Part shown: one piece after another, positions 16,618 to 24,685 of the stretch | Position numbering within the stretch: position 1 is the first letter of the stretch | How the letters are laid out: each line of letters begins with the position of its first letter | From: Symbioplanes lichenis | GTDB lineage: Bacteria; Actinomycetota; Actinomycetes; Mycobacteriales; Micromonosporaceae | Assembly (NCBI RefSeq): GCF_030709675.1 | Contig: NZ_JAUZQD010000010.1 | Location: forward strand, 62,001-126,000 | Length of the DNA stretch: 64,000 nucleotides | Direction of reading: 5' to 3' | Position numbers and translations under genes: made by a program | Notes under the pieces: model-generated | What the model was told of the DNA's origin: nothing | Seen by the model: only the letters and a program-made list of their open reading frames with translations | Databases searched by the model: none

Positions 16618-16633
16618 GTCATGGGTTCGTAAG
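16618..16633 (-). promoter_or_regulatory. Second copy of the shared 16-bp motif
   Basis: On the minus strand this reads CTTACGAACCCATGAC, 15 of 16 bases identical to 11470-11485, and it begins 87 bp before the MTA phosphorylase ATG. It links the two ends of the locus in a possible regulon. Confidence 0.5.
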
Positions 16634-16697
16634 GTCTACCGATCATCAACGCGACTCCCGTAGCGTGACGCTGACGAACCCGTCGAGGGGGTGGGCC

Positions 16698-18572
16698 GTG
16701 ACCGCCGACGTCTCGGAGCAGCAGGCACGCCAGGTCGCCGAGGCGGCCCGGGAGTCCACGTGGCGCAAGCCGAGCTTCGGCAAGGAGCTGTTCCTGGGCC
16801 GCTTCCGGCTCGACCTGATCGATCCGCCGCCGGCCGCCCGCGCCACGCCGCACCCGTTCCTGGCCGAGCTCGCCGGCTATCTGGCGACCGAGGTGGACGG
16901 CTCGCGCATCGAGCGGGAGGCGCGCATCCCGGACGAGGTCTTCCACGGCCTGGCCCGGCTCGGCGCCTTCGGGATGAAGATCGACGAGGCGTACGGGGGA
17001 CTGGGCCTGTCGAATCTCGACTACTGCCGCGCGCTGACCCTGGCCGGATCGGTCAGCCCCGCCGTCGGCGCCCTCCTCTCGGCCCACCAGTCGATCGGGG
17101 TCCCGCAGCCGTTGAAGCTCTTCGGCACGCCCGGGCAGAAGCGCGAGTTCCTGCCCCGGCTGGCGGCCGGCGAGGTCTCCGCGTTCCTGCTGACCGAGCC
17201 CGACGTCGGCTCCGACCCGGCCCGCCTGAGCACCACGGCCATGCCGGTCGACGGCGGTTACCGGCTCAACGGCGTCAAGCTCTGGGCCACCAACGGCACG
17301 GTCGCCACCCTGCTCGTCGTGATGGCGCAGGTGCCCGGCCAAGGCATCACCGCCTTCGTGGTCGAGGGCGACGCCCCCGGCATCACGGTGGAGCGCCGCA
17401 ACGCGTTCCTCGGCCTGCGCGGCCTGGAGAACAGCGTCACCCGCCTGCACGACGTCTTCGTCCCGGCCGCGAACGTCATCGGCGGCGTCGGCAAGGGCCT
17501 GCGCATCGCGCTGACCACGCTCAACACCGGCCGCCTGTCGCTGCCGGCGCTGTGCCTGAGCGCGAGCAAGCGGGCGCTGACCATCGCCCGGGAGTGGTCG
17601 GCGGCCCGGGTGCAATGGGGCCGGCCGGTGGGCGAGCACGAGGCCGTCGCCACGAAGGTCGCGTTCATCGCCGCGGCCACGTACGCCATCGAGTCGATGC
17701 TCGATCTCTGCTGCGTCCTGGCCGACGACGACCGCAACGACATCCGCATCGAGGCGGCGCTGGTCAAGCTCTTCGCCAGCGAGACGGCCTGGCGGGTCAC
17801 CGACGAGCTGGTCCAGATCCGCGGCGGGCGCGGCTACGAGACGGGCGAGTCGCTGGCCGCCCGCGGCGAACGCGGCGCCGAGGCCGAGCAGATGCTGCGC
17901 GACATGCGGATCAACCGCATCTTCGAGGGCTCGACCGAGATCATGCATCTGCTCATCGCCCGCGAGGCCGTCGACGAGCACCTCGCCGTCGCCGGCGACA
18001 TCATCGACCCGGCAGCGGGCCTCGGCCGCAAGGCGCGCGCCGGCGTCCAGGCCGGCGCGTTCTACGCCCGCTGGCTGCCCACGCTCGCGGTCGGCCCCGG
18101 CCAGACCCCTTCCGCGTACGCGGAATTCGGCCGGCTGGCGGCCCACGCCCGCTATGTCGAGCGCTCCTCCCGCCGCCTCGCCCGGTCGACGTTCTACGCC
18201 ATGTCCCGCTGGCAGGGCAAGCTCGAGCGCAAGCAGTCGTTCCTGGGCCGGATCGTCGACATCGGCGCCGAGCTGTTCGCCATGTCCGCGGTGTGCGTCC
18301 GCGCCCGCTCCGACGCCCGCCCCGAAGCCGTCGAGCTGGCCGACCTGTTCTGCCGCCACGCCCGGCTGCGGGCCGAGGCCCTCTTCGACGCGCTGTGGAC
18401 GAACACCGACACGGTGGACGTGGAGGCGGCGCGCCGGGTGCTCGGCGGTCGCTACGCGTTCCTGGAGGAGGGCGTGCAGGCCCCGCCGGCCGACCACCCG
18501 TGGGTGGCCCGCTACGAGCCGGGGCCCGCCACCGTGCCCGACGTCCGCCGCCGCGTGCCGCCGCCCGCTTAG
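16698..18572 (+). CDS. Acyl-CoA dehydrogenase, long form
   Basis: A 624-aa flavoprotein. The N-terminal and middle domains show HGLARLGAFGMKIDEAYGG, LTEPDVGSDPARL and GYRLNGVKLWATNG; the C-terminal domain shows QWGRPVGEHEAVA, LVQIRGGRGYETGESL and RINRIFEGSTEIMHLLIA, which contains the expected catalytic-Glu region. About 180 extra C-terminal residues follow, as in the longer VLCAD/FadE-type enzymes. GTG at 16698 was chosen for the GAGGGGG ribosome-binding site just upstream. The stop TAG is formed at the edge of the palindromic element at 18572. A role in fatty-acid beta-oxidation is likely; chain length is unknown. Confidence 0.93.
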   Translation: MTADVSEQQARQVAEAARESTWRKPSFGKELFLGRFRLDLIDPPPAARATPHPFLAELAGYLATEVDGSRIEREARIPDEVFHGLARLGAFGMKIDEAYGGLGLSNLDYCRALTLAGSVSPAVGALLSAHQSIGVPQPLKLFGTPGQKREFLPRLAAGEVSAFLLTEPDVGSDPARLSTTAMPVDGGYRLNGVKLWATNGTVATLLVVMAQVPGQGITAFVVEGDAPGITVERRNAFLGLRGLENSVTRLHDVFVPAANVIGGVGKGLRIALTTLNTGRLSLPALCLSASKRALTIAREWSAARVQWGRPVGEHEAVATKVAFIAAATYAIESMLDLCCVLADDDRNDIRIEAALVKLFASETAWRVTDELVQIRGGRGYETGESLAARGERGAEAEQMLRDMRINRIFEGSTEIMHLLIAREAVDEHLAVAGDIIDPAAGLGRKARAGVQAGAFYARWLPTLAVGPGQTPSAYAEFGRLAAHARYVERSSRRLARSTFYAMSRWQGKLERKQSFLGRIVDIGAELFAMSAVCVRARSDARPEAVELADLFCRHARLRAEALFDALWTNTDTVDVEAARRVLGGRYAFLEEGVQAPPADHPWVARYEPGPATVPDVRRRVPPPA

Positions 18573-18732
18573 GGTCTGTCCCGCGGATCAAGGCGGCCGC
18601 CGCCGGGCCCAGCTTCCGCCTCGCGGCGCGGTGCGGAAGGTCCGATACAACCCCGGTATCGGACCTTCCGCCCCACTTGCGAGACGAAACCTGGACCTCG
18701 CCGGCGACTCGCCTGATCCGCGGGACAGACCC
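18572..18732. mobile_element. MITE-like palindromic element between convergent genes
   Basis: A 161-bp sequence with perfect terminal inverted repeats: AGGGTCTGTCCCGCGGATCA at 18571-18590 and its reverse complement at 18714-18733. It is flanked by TA on each side (18570-18571 and 18733-18734), like a TA target duplication. A central hairpin has 16-bp perfect arms (18633-18648 and 18656-18671) with a 7-nt loop, and the sequence between is also imperfectly self-complementary. No coding capacity is present. TA duplications are typical of IS630/Tc1-mariner elements, so a non-autonomous relative is likely. Its position should also make it a bidirectional terminator. Confidence 0.75.
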
Positions 18733-19406
18733 TAGCCCTTACGACTCGCTGCGGCCAGGGCGTCGCGGATGACCTGCGCGCTCGCCGGCGTACCGGGAAG
18801 CTCGCCGTAGGGACCGTATGGGGTCACGTAGACCGGGGTGTCCCGCTGGGTGCGCCAGTTCTCGGCGAGCGGCCCGGCGTCCACGGCGTCGAAGCCGAGG
18901 CTGTCGAGCAGCTCGGTGACCGCCGCCTTGGCGGCCGCGTCGTCGCCCGCGATCGGCAGCGCGGAGCGGTCCGGGCTGCCGGCCGGGCGGCCCAGCGCCC
19001 CCAGGTGCCCGACCCAGATGTTGTTGAGCGCCTTCACGACGCGGGCCTGCGGGAGGTGCGCCTGCAGCAGCTCGCCCGTGGTGCCGGACCCGTCCTCCAA
19101 CTCGCCGAAGACCCCGTCGCGCTCCGGGTAGTAGTTGTTGGTGTCGATGACCACCTTGCCCGCCAGGGGCTCCGCCGGGACCTCGCGGTAGGCCCGGAGC
19201 GGAACGGTCACCACCACCAGCTCACCGGCCGCGGCAGCCTCCGCGGCGGTGGCGGCGCGCGCCTTCGGCCCCAGCTCAGCCACGAGATCGCGCAGCGTCT
19301 CCGGGCCGCGCGAGTTGCTCAGCACCACGTCATGACCGGCGGCGACCGCCAGCCGGGCCACGGTGCTGCCGATGTTGCCGCTGCCGATGAGTCCGATAGT
19401 CGTCAT
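18732..19406 (-). CDS. NADPH-dependent F420 reductase-like / NAD(P)-binding oxidoreductase
   Basis: A 224-aa Rossmann protein. The N-terminus TTIGLIGSGNIGSTVARLAV is the dinucleotide-binding fold, SNSRGPETL fits an NADP-phosphate site, and VVIDTNNYYPERDG plus VVKALNNIWVGHLG follow the FNO/F420:NADP oxidoreductase pattern. It would move hydride between NADPH and a deazaflavin or act on a related substrate. ATG at 19406 starts the fold. The stop TAG lies at the edge of the palindromic element. Confidence 0.88.
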   Translation of the reverse strand: MTTIGLIGSGNIGSTVARLAVAAGHDVVLSNSRGPETLRDLVAELGPKARAATAAEAAAAGELVVVTVPLRAYREVPAEPLAGKVVIDTNNYYPERDGVFGELEDGSGTTGELLQAHLPQARVVKALNNIWVGHLGALGRPAGSPDRSALPIAGDDAAAKAAVTELLDSLGFDAVDAGPLAENWRTQRDTPVYVTPYGPYGELPGTPASAQVIRDALAAASRKG

Positions 19407-19476
19407 AGTCAGCGCGAACCCCGCCGCGCCCGCCCCGATTCCGATCGTCGCCCCACCGTGACGGGCAGCACACCGG

Positions 19477-20127
19477 CTACGCGCCGCGCTGCCTGGCGAG
19501 AATGTCGAGCAGCCGTACGTCACTGAGCGCGACGATTCGGCGTACGCGCTCGTCCTCGTGCGTGCCCAGCAGCCGCCGCACCCGCTGCAGAGCCTCGACG
19601 TTGGCCGGGTCGATCACGTCGTCGCGGACGGCCGCCCAGAACATGCGCCTGTAGCCGCGCTGCGGATGACGAGCCGCGGCGGCCTCGGCGGCCCGGCGAT
19701 AGAGCCGGACGACCCGCAGGTCGAGGATCGGGAAGAGGTGCGGCCGCTTGAGGTGCAGGACCTTCGACACCTTGCTGGTACGGATCCTCGGCGCGAGCAG
19801 GAGCTCGTGCACCGCGAGCGCCTGGTCGTAGAGCCCGCCGTCCCCGGCCGGGTCGGCTTCCCGCAGATGGGCTCGCGCGGGGATCGCTGCCAGCAGGGGC
19901 TGCGTCTGCGCGCCGGCCTGAAGGAAGTGCCCCGGCTGCTGCCCGCCGATCCGGGAATGGATCACCAGGGTGCGCCGGATCTCGTCCGCGGTGATGACGT
20001 CCGGATCGCCGGTGGGCCCGAGGTCGTAGACCCGGACGGTCTTGTCGTTGCGCCGGGCATAGGCGGCGAACCGGGCGACGGGATCGGGGACGGTGTGGCC
20101 GGCGACGCTGATCACGATCGGGGACAT
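19477..20127 (-). CDS. Hypothetical protein, DUF6308-like
   Basis: A 216-aa soluble protein starting at ATG 20127. The central stretch ADPAGDGGLYDQALAVHELLLAPRI and the helical KVSKVLHLKRPHLFPILDLRVVRLY recall DUF6308-type actinomycete proteins, in which a short region looks like a degenerate helix-hairpin DNA-binding fold. I am not certain of the family. No signal peptide or membrane segment is visible. It stands alone between the F420-reductase-like gene and a stress-type membrane protein. Confidence 0.72.
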   Translation of the reverse strand: MSPIVISVAGHTVPDPVARFAAYARRNDKTVRVYDLGPTGDPDVITADEIRRTLVIHSRIGGQQPGHFLQAGAQTQPLLAAIPARAHLREADPAGDGGLYDQALAVHELLLAPRIRTSKVSKVLHLKRPHLFPILDLRVVRLYRRAAEAAAARHPQRGYRRMFWAAVRDDVIDPANVEALQRVRRLLGTHEDERVRRIVALSDVRLLDILARQRGA

Positions 20128-20206
20128 CCGGCCATGCTCGCGCGGCGTCGCCTCCGGCACCATGGCCCGTTCAGCGGTACTCCATGGCCGCCAAGATGGC
20201 CGTCGG

Positions 20207-20236
20207 GCTCCCGGGGCAGGCGGCCGCCCCGGGAGC
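20207..20236. terminator. Hairpin downstream of the GlsB-type gene
   Basis: GCTCCCGGGGC (20207-20217) and GCCCCGGGAGC (20226-20236) form an 11-bp perfect stem with an 8-nt loop, 10 bp beyond the GlsB-type stop on the minus strand. There is no T-tract, as is usual for actinomycete terminators. Confidence 0.65.
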
Positions 20237-20245
20237 ACGGGCCGG

Positions 20246-20512
20246 TCAGCGACGGCGGCCGTAGAGGCCGGCGACCAGGCTGACGCCGACGGCGGCCAGG
20301 GCGACCTGGATGATCAGCTCGATCCAGTCGATGCCGTCGGTGTCGGCGACGCCGATCGCGGCGGCCAGGAACGTGCCGATGAGGGCGGCCACGATGCCGA
20401 TGACGATGGTGAGCCAGATCGGGATGTTCTGCTTGCCCGGGACCACCAGGCGGCCCAGCGCGCCGATGACGAGGCCGATGATGATCGCGGTGAGGATGCT
20501 GGAGATTTCCAT
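20246..20512 (-). CDS. GlsB/YeaQ/YmgE-family stress membrane protein
   Basis: An 88-aa protein of the transglycosylase-associated family. It has three hydrophobic segments (LTAIIIGLVIGALGRLVVPG, WLTIVIGIVAALIGTFLAAAIG and ELIIQVALAAVGVSLVAGLYG) and ends GRRR. The GALGRLVVPGKQ and GTFLAAAIG glycine patterns are typical. Such proteins are often induced by general stress; the exact role is unknown. The hairpin just downstream is its likely terminator. Confidence 0.9.
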   Translation of the reverse strand: MEISSILTAIIIGLVIGALGRLVVPGKQNIPIWLTIVIGIVAALIGTFLAAAIGVADTDGIDWIELIIQVALAAVGVSLVAGLYGRRR

Positions 20513-20649
20513 GGACGGCGGATTCCCGGAACGGGCGGCCCGGCAAACGGGGGTGTCCCCGATGTGTCACAACCGAGCGGGTTCCGTCATGTTGTGACGA
20601 TCTCGACTCATCCCGGGCCGCCGCCGCCCGGGCCGGGCATCATGCGGAT

Positions 20650-21324
20650 ATGGGTTCCGTGTTGTTGATCGAGGACGACGACCGCATCCGCCGGTCGCTG
20701 GCCATGGCGCTGGAGGACGAGGGGTACGCCGCCCGGGGCGTCGCCACCGCCGAGGAAGGGCTGGCGGCGCAGCGGCGGGAGGCGGCCGACACCGTGCTCG
20801 TCGACCTCATGCTGCCCGGGATGGACGGGTTCGCCGTCATCCGGGAGCTGCGCCGGCACGATGACGTCCCGATCGTGGTGATCAGCGCGCGCGACGACAC
20901 CCATGACATCGTCGCCGGGCTCGAAGCGGGCGCGGACGACTACATCGTGAAGCCGGTCGCCGTGAAGGAGCTGGCCGCCCGGCTGCGCGCGCTGCACCGC
21001 CGGGCGCGGGGCGTGCCGGCGGGCGGCGGCTCGGCGTACTTCGGCGATCTGGAGGTATGCCCGGAGGCCGGCGAGGTCCTGCTGGCCGACCGGCCCGTGG
21101 CCGTCACGCGGACGGAGTTCCGGCTCCTGTGCGAGCTGGCCGAGCGCCCGGGGCAGGTGGTGTCGCGCGAGCAGCTGCTCGAACGGGTCTGGGGCTACAC
21201 GACCGGCGACGAGCGGCTGGTCGACGTGCACGTCGGGCGGCTGCGGCAGAAGATCGAGCCCGATCCGGGCAGCCCGCGGCACCTCGTGACGGTCCGCGGA
21301 CTCGGATACAAGTTGCAGCGGTGA
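20650..21324 (+). CDS. OmpR-family response regulator
   Basis: A 224-aa regulator with receiver residues D9-D11, phosphoacceptor D52 (VLVDLMLPGMDG), S79 and K101 (DDYIVKPV), then a C-terminal winged helix (TRTEFRLLCELAERPGQ, LVDVHVGRLRQKIEPD). It resembles the AfsQ1/CseB group of actinomycete regulators. The stop overlaps the kinase GTG at 21321. The arrangement regulator-kinase-lipoprotein is seen in cell-envelope stress systems, but no sigma factor gene is adjacent here. Confidence 0.94.
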   Translation: MGSVLLIEDDDRIRRSLAMALEDEGYAARGVATAEEGLAAQRREAADTVLVDLMLPGMDGFAVIRELRRHDDVPIVVISARDDTHDIVAGLEAGADDYIVKPVAVKELAARLRALHRRARGVPAGGGSAYFGDLEVCPEAGEVLLADRPVAVTRTEFRLLCELAERPGQVVSREQLLERVWGYTTGDERLVDVHVGRLRQKIEPDPGSPRHLVTVRGLGYKLQR

Positions 21325-22685
21325 GGCGACTGGGACTCCGGGCCCGGGTCACCGCCGCGTTCGCCGTCGGGGCGCTCGCTCTTTCGGCGGGCGTGACCCT
21401 GGTCTCGTACGAGCTGACCCGCCGCACCCTCGCGCAGGAGCGTGAGAGCACCGCCGTCCGCGCCGCCTATTTCGACGCCGCGGTGGTGGACGCGGGCCTG
21501 GCCGGGAGCGACCCGGACGTGCTGGCCCTGCTGCGGTCCCTGGACACCGGTGCCGAGCGCGACGCGCTGCTCCAATGGCACGGCCAATGGTATTCGCTGA
21601 CGGCCGATCTGCCCGTACGCGCGGCCGTGCCGCAGTCGCTGCAAGCCCTGGCCCAGCGGGGCGAGGCCGGGGCGCAGCGGATCCACCGGGACGGGTCGGC
21701 CACGCTCGTGGTCGCCGTGCCGTTGTCGGCGTCGGCGGTGCTCTACGAGCTGGTGTCACTGCGCGAGCTGGAGCGTACGTTGCAATTGCTGGCGCTCGTC
21801 CTGCTCGTGGTCGCCGTCCTGGTCGCGGGCGGCGGGGCCGCCGTCGGCTGGTACGTGACCCGGCACTCCCTGCGCCCGCTCACCGCCGTCGTGGCGACCG
21901 CCCGCGACCTGGCCGGTGGCAACCTCGACGCCCGCATGGACCCGCACACCGAGCCCGAGCTGGCCCAGCTGTCGGCCTCGTTCAACCACATGGCCGACGA
22001 GCTCAGCCGCCGGATGGCCCGCGACCGGCGCTTCGCCGCGGACGTCAGCCACGAGCTCCGGTCGCCGTTGCAGACCCTGTCCGCGGCGGCCAGCGTCGTC
22101 GAACGCCGGCGCGAGGGCCTGGACGAGCGCTCGGCCGAGGCGCTCGGCATGATCACCGAGGAGATCGCCCGCTTCCAGGCGCTCGTCGACGACCTGATCG
22201 AGCTGGCCCGCAGCGACCAGCCCGCGCACCGGGAGGCCACCGACATCGCCGAGCTCGCCCGCAAGGTGCTGCGCCGGCACGGCCTGACCGCCGCGCTGGT
22301 CGAGGTGCTGCCCGGCGCGGCCCCCGAGTGGCACGTCGACCGGCGGCGGATCGAGCAGGCGCTGGGCAACCTCGTCGACAACGCGCAGAGGTACGGTGGG
22401 GGAGTCACGGCCGTACGTCTGGGTGGCTGTTCGCGGTCGTCTTCCGCCTGCTTCGTGGAGGTCGACGACGCCGGGCCGGGCGTGCTGGCCGGCCAGCGCG
22501 ACATCATCTTCGACCGCTTCGTCCGCGGCCCGGTGGCGAACGGCCGGGGCACGACCGACGGCACCGGCCTGGGCCTGTCCATCGTCGCCCAGCACGCCGC
22601 CGCCCACGACGGCCGCGCCACGGTGACCGACCGCCCCGGCGGCGGCGCCCGCTTCCGCCTCGAGCTCGGCGGGTGCTCGGAGTGA
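21321..22685 (+). CDS. Sensor histidine kinase with extracellular domain
   Basis: A 454-aa kinase. The first TM helix is near residues 10-30 (VTAAFAVGALALSAGVTLVSY), an extracellular domain of about 120 residues follows, and the second TM is LLALVLLVVAVLVAGGGAAVGW. Then come a HAMP linker (TRHSLRPLTAVVATARDLA), the H-box DVSHELRSPLQTL with phospho-His244, NLVDNAQRYG, and GTGLGLSIVAQHAAAH. A short insertion lies between the N-box and the first G-box (RLGGCSRSSSACFVEVDDAGPG). It partners the regulator at 20650. The coding end runs directly into an 18-bp tandem repeat that starts with its stop codon. Confidence 0.94.
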   Translation: MRRLGLRARVTAAFAVGALALSAGVTLVSYELTRRTLAQERESTAVRAAYFDAAVVDAGLAGSDPDVLALLRSLDTGAERDALLQWHGQWYSLTADLPVRAAVPQSLQALAQRGEAGAQRIHRDGSATLVVAVPLSASAVLYELVSLRELERTLQLLALVLLVVAVLVAGGGAAVGWYVTRHSLRPLTAVVATARDLAGGNLDARMDPHTEPELAQLSASFNHMADELSRRMARDRRFAADVSHELRSPLQTLSAAASVVERRREGLDERSAEALGMITEEIARFQALVDDLIELARSDQPAHREATDIAELARKVLRRHGLTAALVEVLPGAAPEWHVDRRRIEQALGNLVDNAQRYGGGVTAVRLGGCSRSSSACFVEVDDAGPGVLAGQRDIIFDRFVRGPVANGRGTTDGTGLGLSIVAQHAAAHDGRATVTDRPGGGARFRLELGGCSE

Positions 22686-23353
22686 CGGGTCGTGGCGCGA
22701 TGACGGGTCGTGGCGCGACGACGGGTCGTGGAGCGATGACGGGTCGTGGAGCGATGACGGGTCGCGGTCGGCGGGACTCCGGCGCGGGCTGTCGCATCAA
22801 GCAAACGCTCATGCTCGTTTCTGTCGTTACGCTCACCGCCTGCGGCCTGCCCGCCCAGAGCGAGCCGCACACCGTCGACCTCCCGCGCCGGCCGCTGACG
22901 GCGCCGCTGCCCAGCGTGGCGGCCGCCCGCCCGGGTGCGTACGCCGAGATCCTGTGCCTGGTCCGCGACGACCAGCTGGTCCAGGCCGTACGCCGCATCG
23001 ACGCCCCGCCCGACGCCCAGCTCCAGCTGACCCACCTGCTGGCCGGCCCCGACGAGGCGGAGCGCAACACCGGCCTGACCAGCGCCCTCACCGGTCTCAC
23101 CCTGACCGTGTCGAGGTCCCCCTCCGGCAGCGAGGCCCGCGTCGAGGTCTCCGAATCCGACGAATCGGCCGCCATCGTCGACGACGCCCTCACCTACGGT
23201 CAGATCGTCTGCACCCTCACCTCCCGCGCCGACGTGAGCGCCGTCGTCTTCACCCGCCACGGCCAGCGCCTCGAAGTCCCCCGCGCCGACGGCTCCCTCT
23301 CCCGCGACCCCCTCACCGGCAACGACTACGCCGCCCTCATCGCCCCGAATTAG
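22682..23353 (+). CDS. Lipoprotein linked to the second two-component system
   Basis: The clear part begins with a lipoprotein signal (RIKQTLMLVSVVTLTAC) followed by a domain of about 180 residues with beta-strand character (TGLTLTVSRSPSGSEARVEVSE), faintly like GerMN-type lipoproteins. The start is uncertain. GTG at 22682 overlaps the kinase TGA but would put four to five TGRGA-type hexapeptide repeats before the signal; ATG at 22754, after the repeats, gives a more usual signal peptide of about 31 residues. A lipoprotein that tunes the kinase, as CseA does in the Streptomyces Cse system, is a reasonable analogy but unproven. Confidence 0.78.
   Translation: MTGRGAMTGRGATTGRGAMTGRGAMTGRGRRDSGAGCRIKQTLMLVSVVTLTACGLPAQSEPHTVDLPRRPLTAPLPSVAAARPGAYAEILCLVRDDQLVQAVRRIDAPPDAQLQLTHLLAGPDEAERNTGLTSALTGLTLTVSRSPSGSEARVEVSESDESAAIVDDALTYGQIVCTLTSRADVSAVVFTRHGQRLEVPRADGSLSRDPLTGNDYAALIAPN
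22683..22767 (+). repeat. 18-bp tandem repeat beginning at the kinase stop codon
   Basis: About 4.7 units of TGACGGGTCGTGGCGCGA, starting exactly at the TGA stop of the kinase gene (22683-22685); all units but one keep TGA. Later units vary (GGAGCGA, GCGGTCGG). In the lipoprotein frame they encode MTGRGA-type hexapeptides. Confidence 0.85.
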
Positions 23354-23393
23354 GGAGCCGGGCTGCGGCGGGCCCGGACCGGCCGGAGCTATC

Positions 23394-23771
23394 GTGGGCG
23401 CCGTGGATCCAGCCGCCTCCAACCGTCCCGCCGCGAGCTTGTCCGCGGTGAACGCGCCGGCCGAGCTGCCGGCCTGGGAGCAGCTCCGGGTCCGCCAGGC
23501 CGAGTCCGACTACGCCGCCGTCGCGAAGGACGTCCGCATCGCCTACGCCCTCTGGTGCGTCACCGGCATCCTCGGCGGCCACCGGTTCTATCTGGGCGAC
23601 ACCGCCCGCTCGATGGCCATGCTCTTCACCCTCGGCGGCCTGGGTCTCTGGACCCTCGCCGACGTCTTCTTCCTCGCCCGCCGGGTCCGCACCGTCAACC
23701 GCACCCGCCGAGCCGCCGTCATGGCCCGCTACCACCTCCTCGACGGCGCCGCCGAACCGACCGGCCGTTAG
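23394..23771 (+). CDS. TM2 domain-containing protein
   Basis: A 125-aa protein with a polar N-terminus of about 45 residues and a TM2 domain: VRIAYALWCVTGILGGHRFYLG, then ARSMAMLFTLGGLGLWTLADVFFL. The GGHRFYLG turn between two helices is the family signature. GTG at 23394 has GGAG 6 bp upstream; a second GTG at 23403 is possible. Function of the family is unclear. It stands alone, convergent with the ABC permease gene at 23861. Confidence 0.88.
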   Translation: MGAVDPAASNRPAASLSAVNAPAELPAWEQLRVRQAESDYAAVAKDVRIAYALWCVTGILGGHRFYLGDTARSMAMLFTLGGLGLWTLADVFFLARRVRTVNRTRRAAVMARYHLLDGAAEPTGR

Positions 23772-23860
23772 CGTGCGCGCACGCCTGACCTGGGACCTCC
23801 AGCCTGGCCGCCACTCCGACTCGAAAGCACCCTGCCCGACCTCCCCGGCCTGCGGAAAGC

Positions 23861-24685
23861 TCAGTCGTCCACGTCCTCCTTGACCCGCGCCACCAGCTGC
23901 GTCGGGTTCACGAAGCGCAACGCCACCACCAGCAGCACCAGCATCATCCCCGTGTAAACGACGGCCATCGCGTCCACCGACTGCTGCGCGCGAATGCCGG
24001 CGGCCGACATGGAGTAGAACAGCGCCACGACAAGCGTCTGCGAGTCCGGCCCCGCGGTCAGAAACGTCAGTTCGAACATGCCCACCGTGCGCACCACGAC
24101 CAGAATGCTCGCCGCCAGGATGCCCGGCACGAGCAAGGGCGCCAAGATCCTGACAAAGATCTGCCGCGTACGCGCACCGCACATGCGCGCCGCCCGTTCG
24201 ACCGCCGGGTCGATCTGCTCGATGAACGGCGTCATGGTCAGGATGACGAACGGGATCGACGGGACGAGGTTGGCCAGCACCACCCCGGAGAGGTGCCCGG
24301 CGAAGCCGTACTTGTAGAGCACCGTGGCGAGCGGGATGCCGTACGTCATGGGTGGCATCAGAATCGGCAGCAGGAACAGCAGATAGAGCGCGCGCCGTCC
24401 GGGAAAGGAGCGGCGGGCCAGCACGTACGACGCCGGCACTCCCACGAGTACGGAGATGACCGCCACGAGCAGGCACACGGCGAGCGTGACGCCGAGGACG
24501 GGCAGCAGCGTGAATTCGTCCCAGGCCTGGCCGTACCAGTCGGTGGTCCAGCCCTCGGGCAGCCACGTGTCGAACCATCGGGTGCCCAGCGAGTTGACGA
24601 CCACCGACCCGACCACGCCGGCGAGGCCGATGAAGAAGATGATGACCGCGGTCCACATGAACCACGTGCCGATCCGGAGCCGCAT
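23861..24685 (-). CDS. ABC transporter permease (PotC/FbpB-type), second
   Basis: A 274-aa permease with six hydrophobic segments, beginning MWTAVIIFFIGLAGVVGSVVV and ending VVYTGMMLVLLVVALRFV. The EAA loop reads ERAARMCGARTRQIFVRILAPLL. Its ATG overlaps the upstream permease stop by one base (TGATG). It forms the membrane pore together with the permease at 24685. Confidence 0.92.
   Translation of the reverse strand: MRLRIGTWFMWTAVIIFFIGLAGVVGSVVVNSLGTRWFDTWLPEGWTTDWYGQAWDEFTLLPVLGVTLAVCLLVAVISVLVGVPASYVLARRSFPGRRALYLLFLLPILMPPMTYGIPLATVLYKYGFAGHLSGVVLANLVPSIPFVILTMTPFIEQIDPAVERAARMCGARTRQIFVRILAPLLVPGILAASILVVVRTVGMFELTFLTAGPDSQTLVVALFYSMSAAGIRAQQSVDAMAVVYTGMMLVLLVVALRFVNPTQLVARVKEDVDD

Noticed and set aside
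18572..18732. Ordinary long intrinsic terminator between convergent genes
   Set aside because: It probably terminates, but the 20-bp terminal repeats and TA duplications are better explained by a transposed element.
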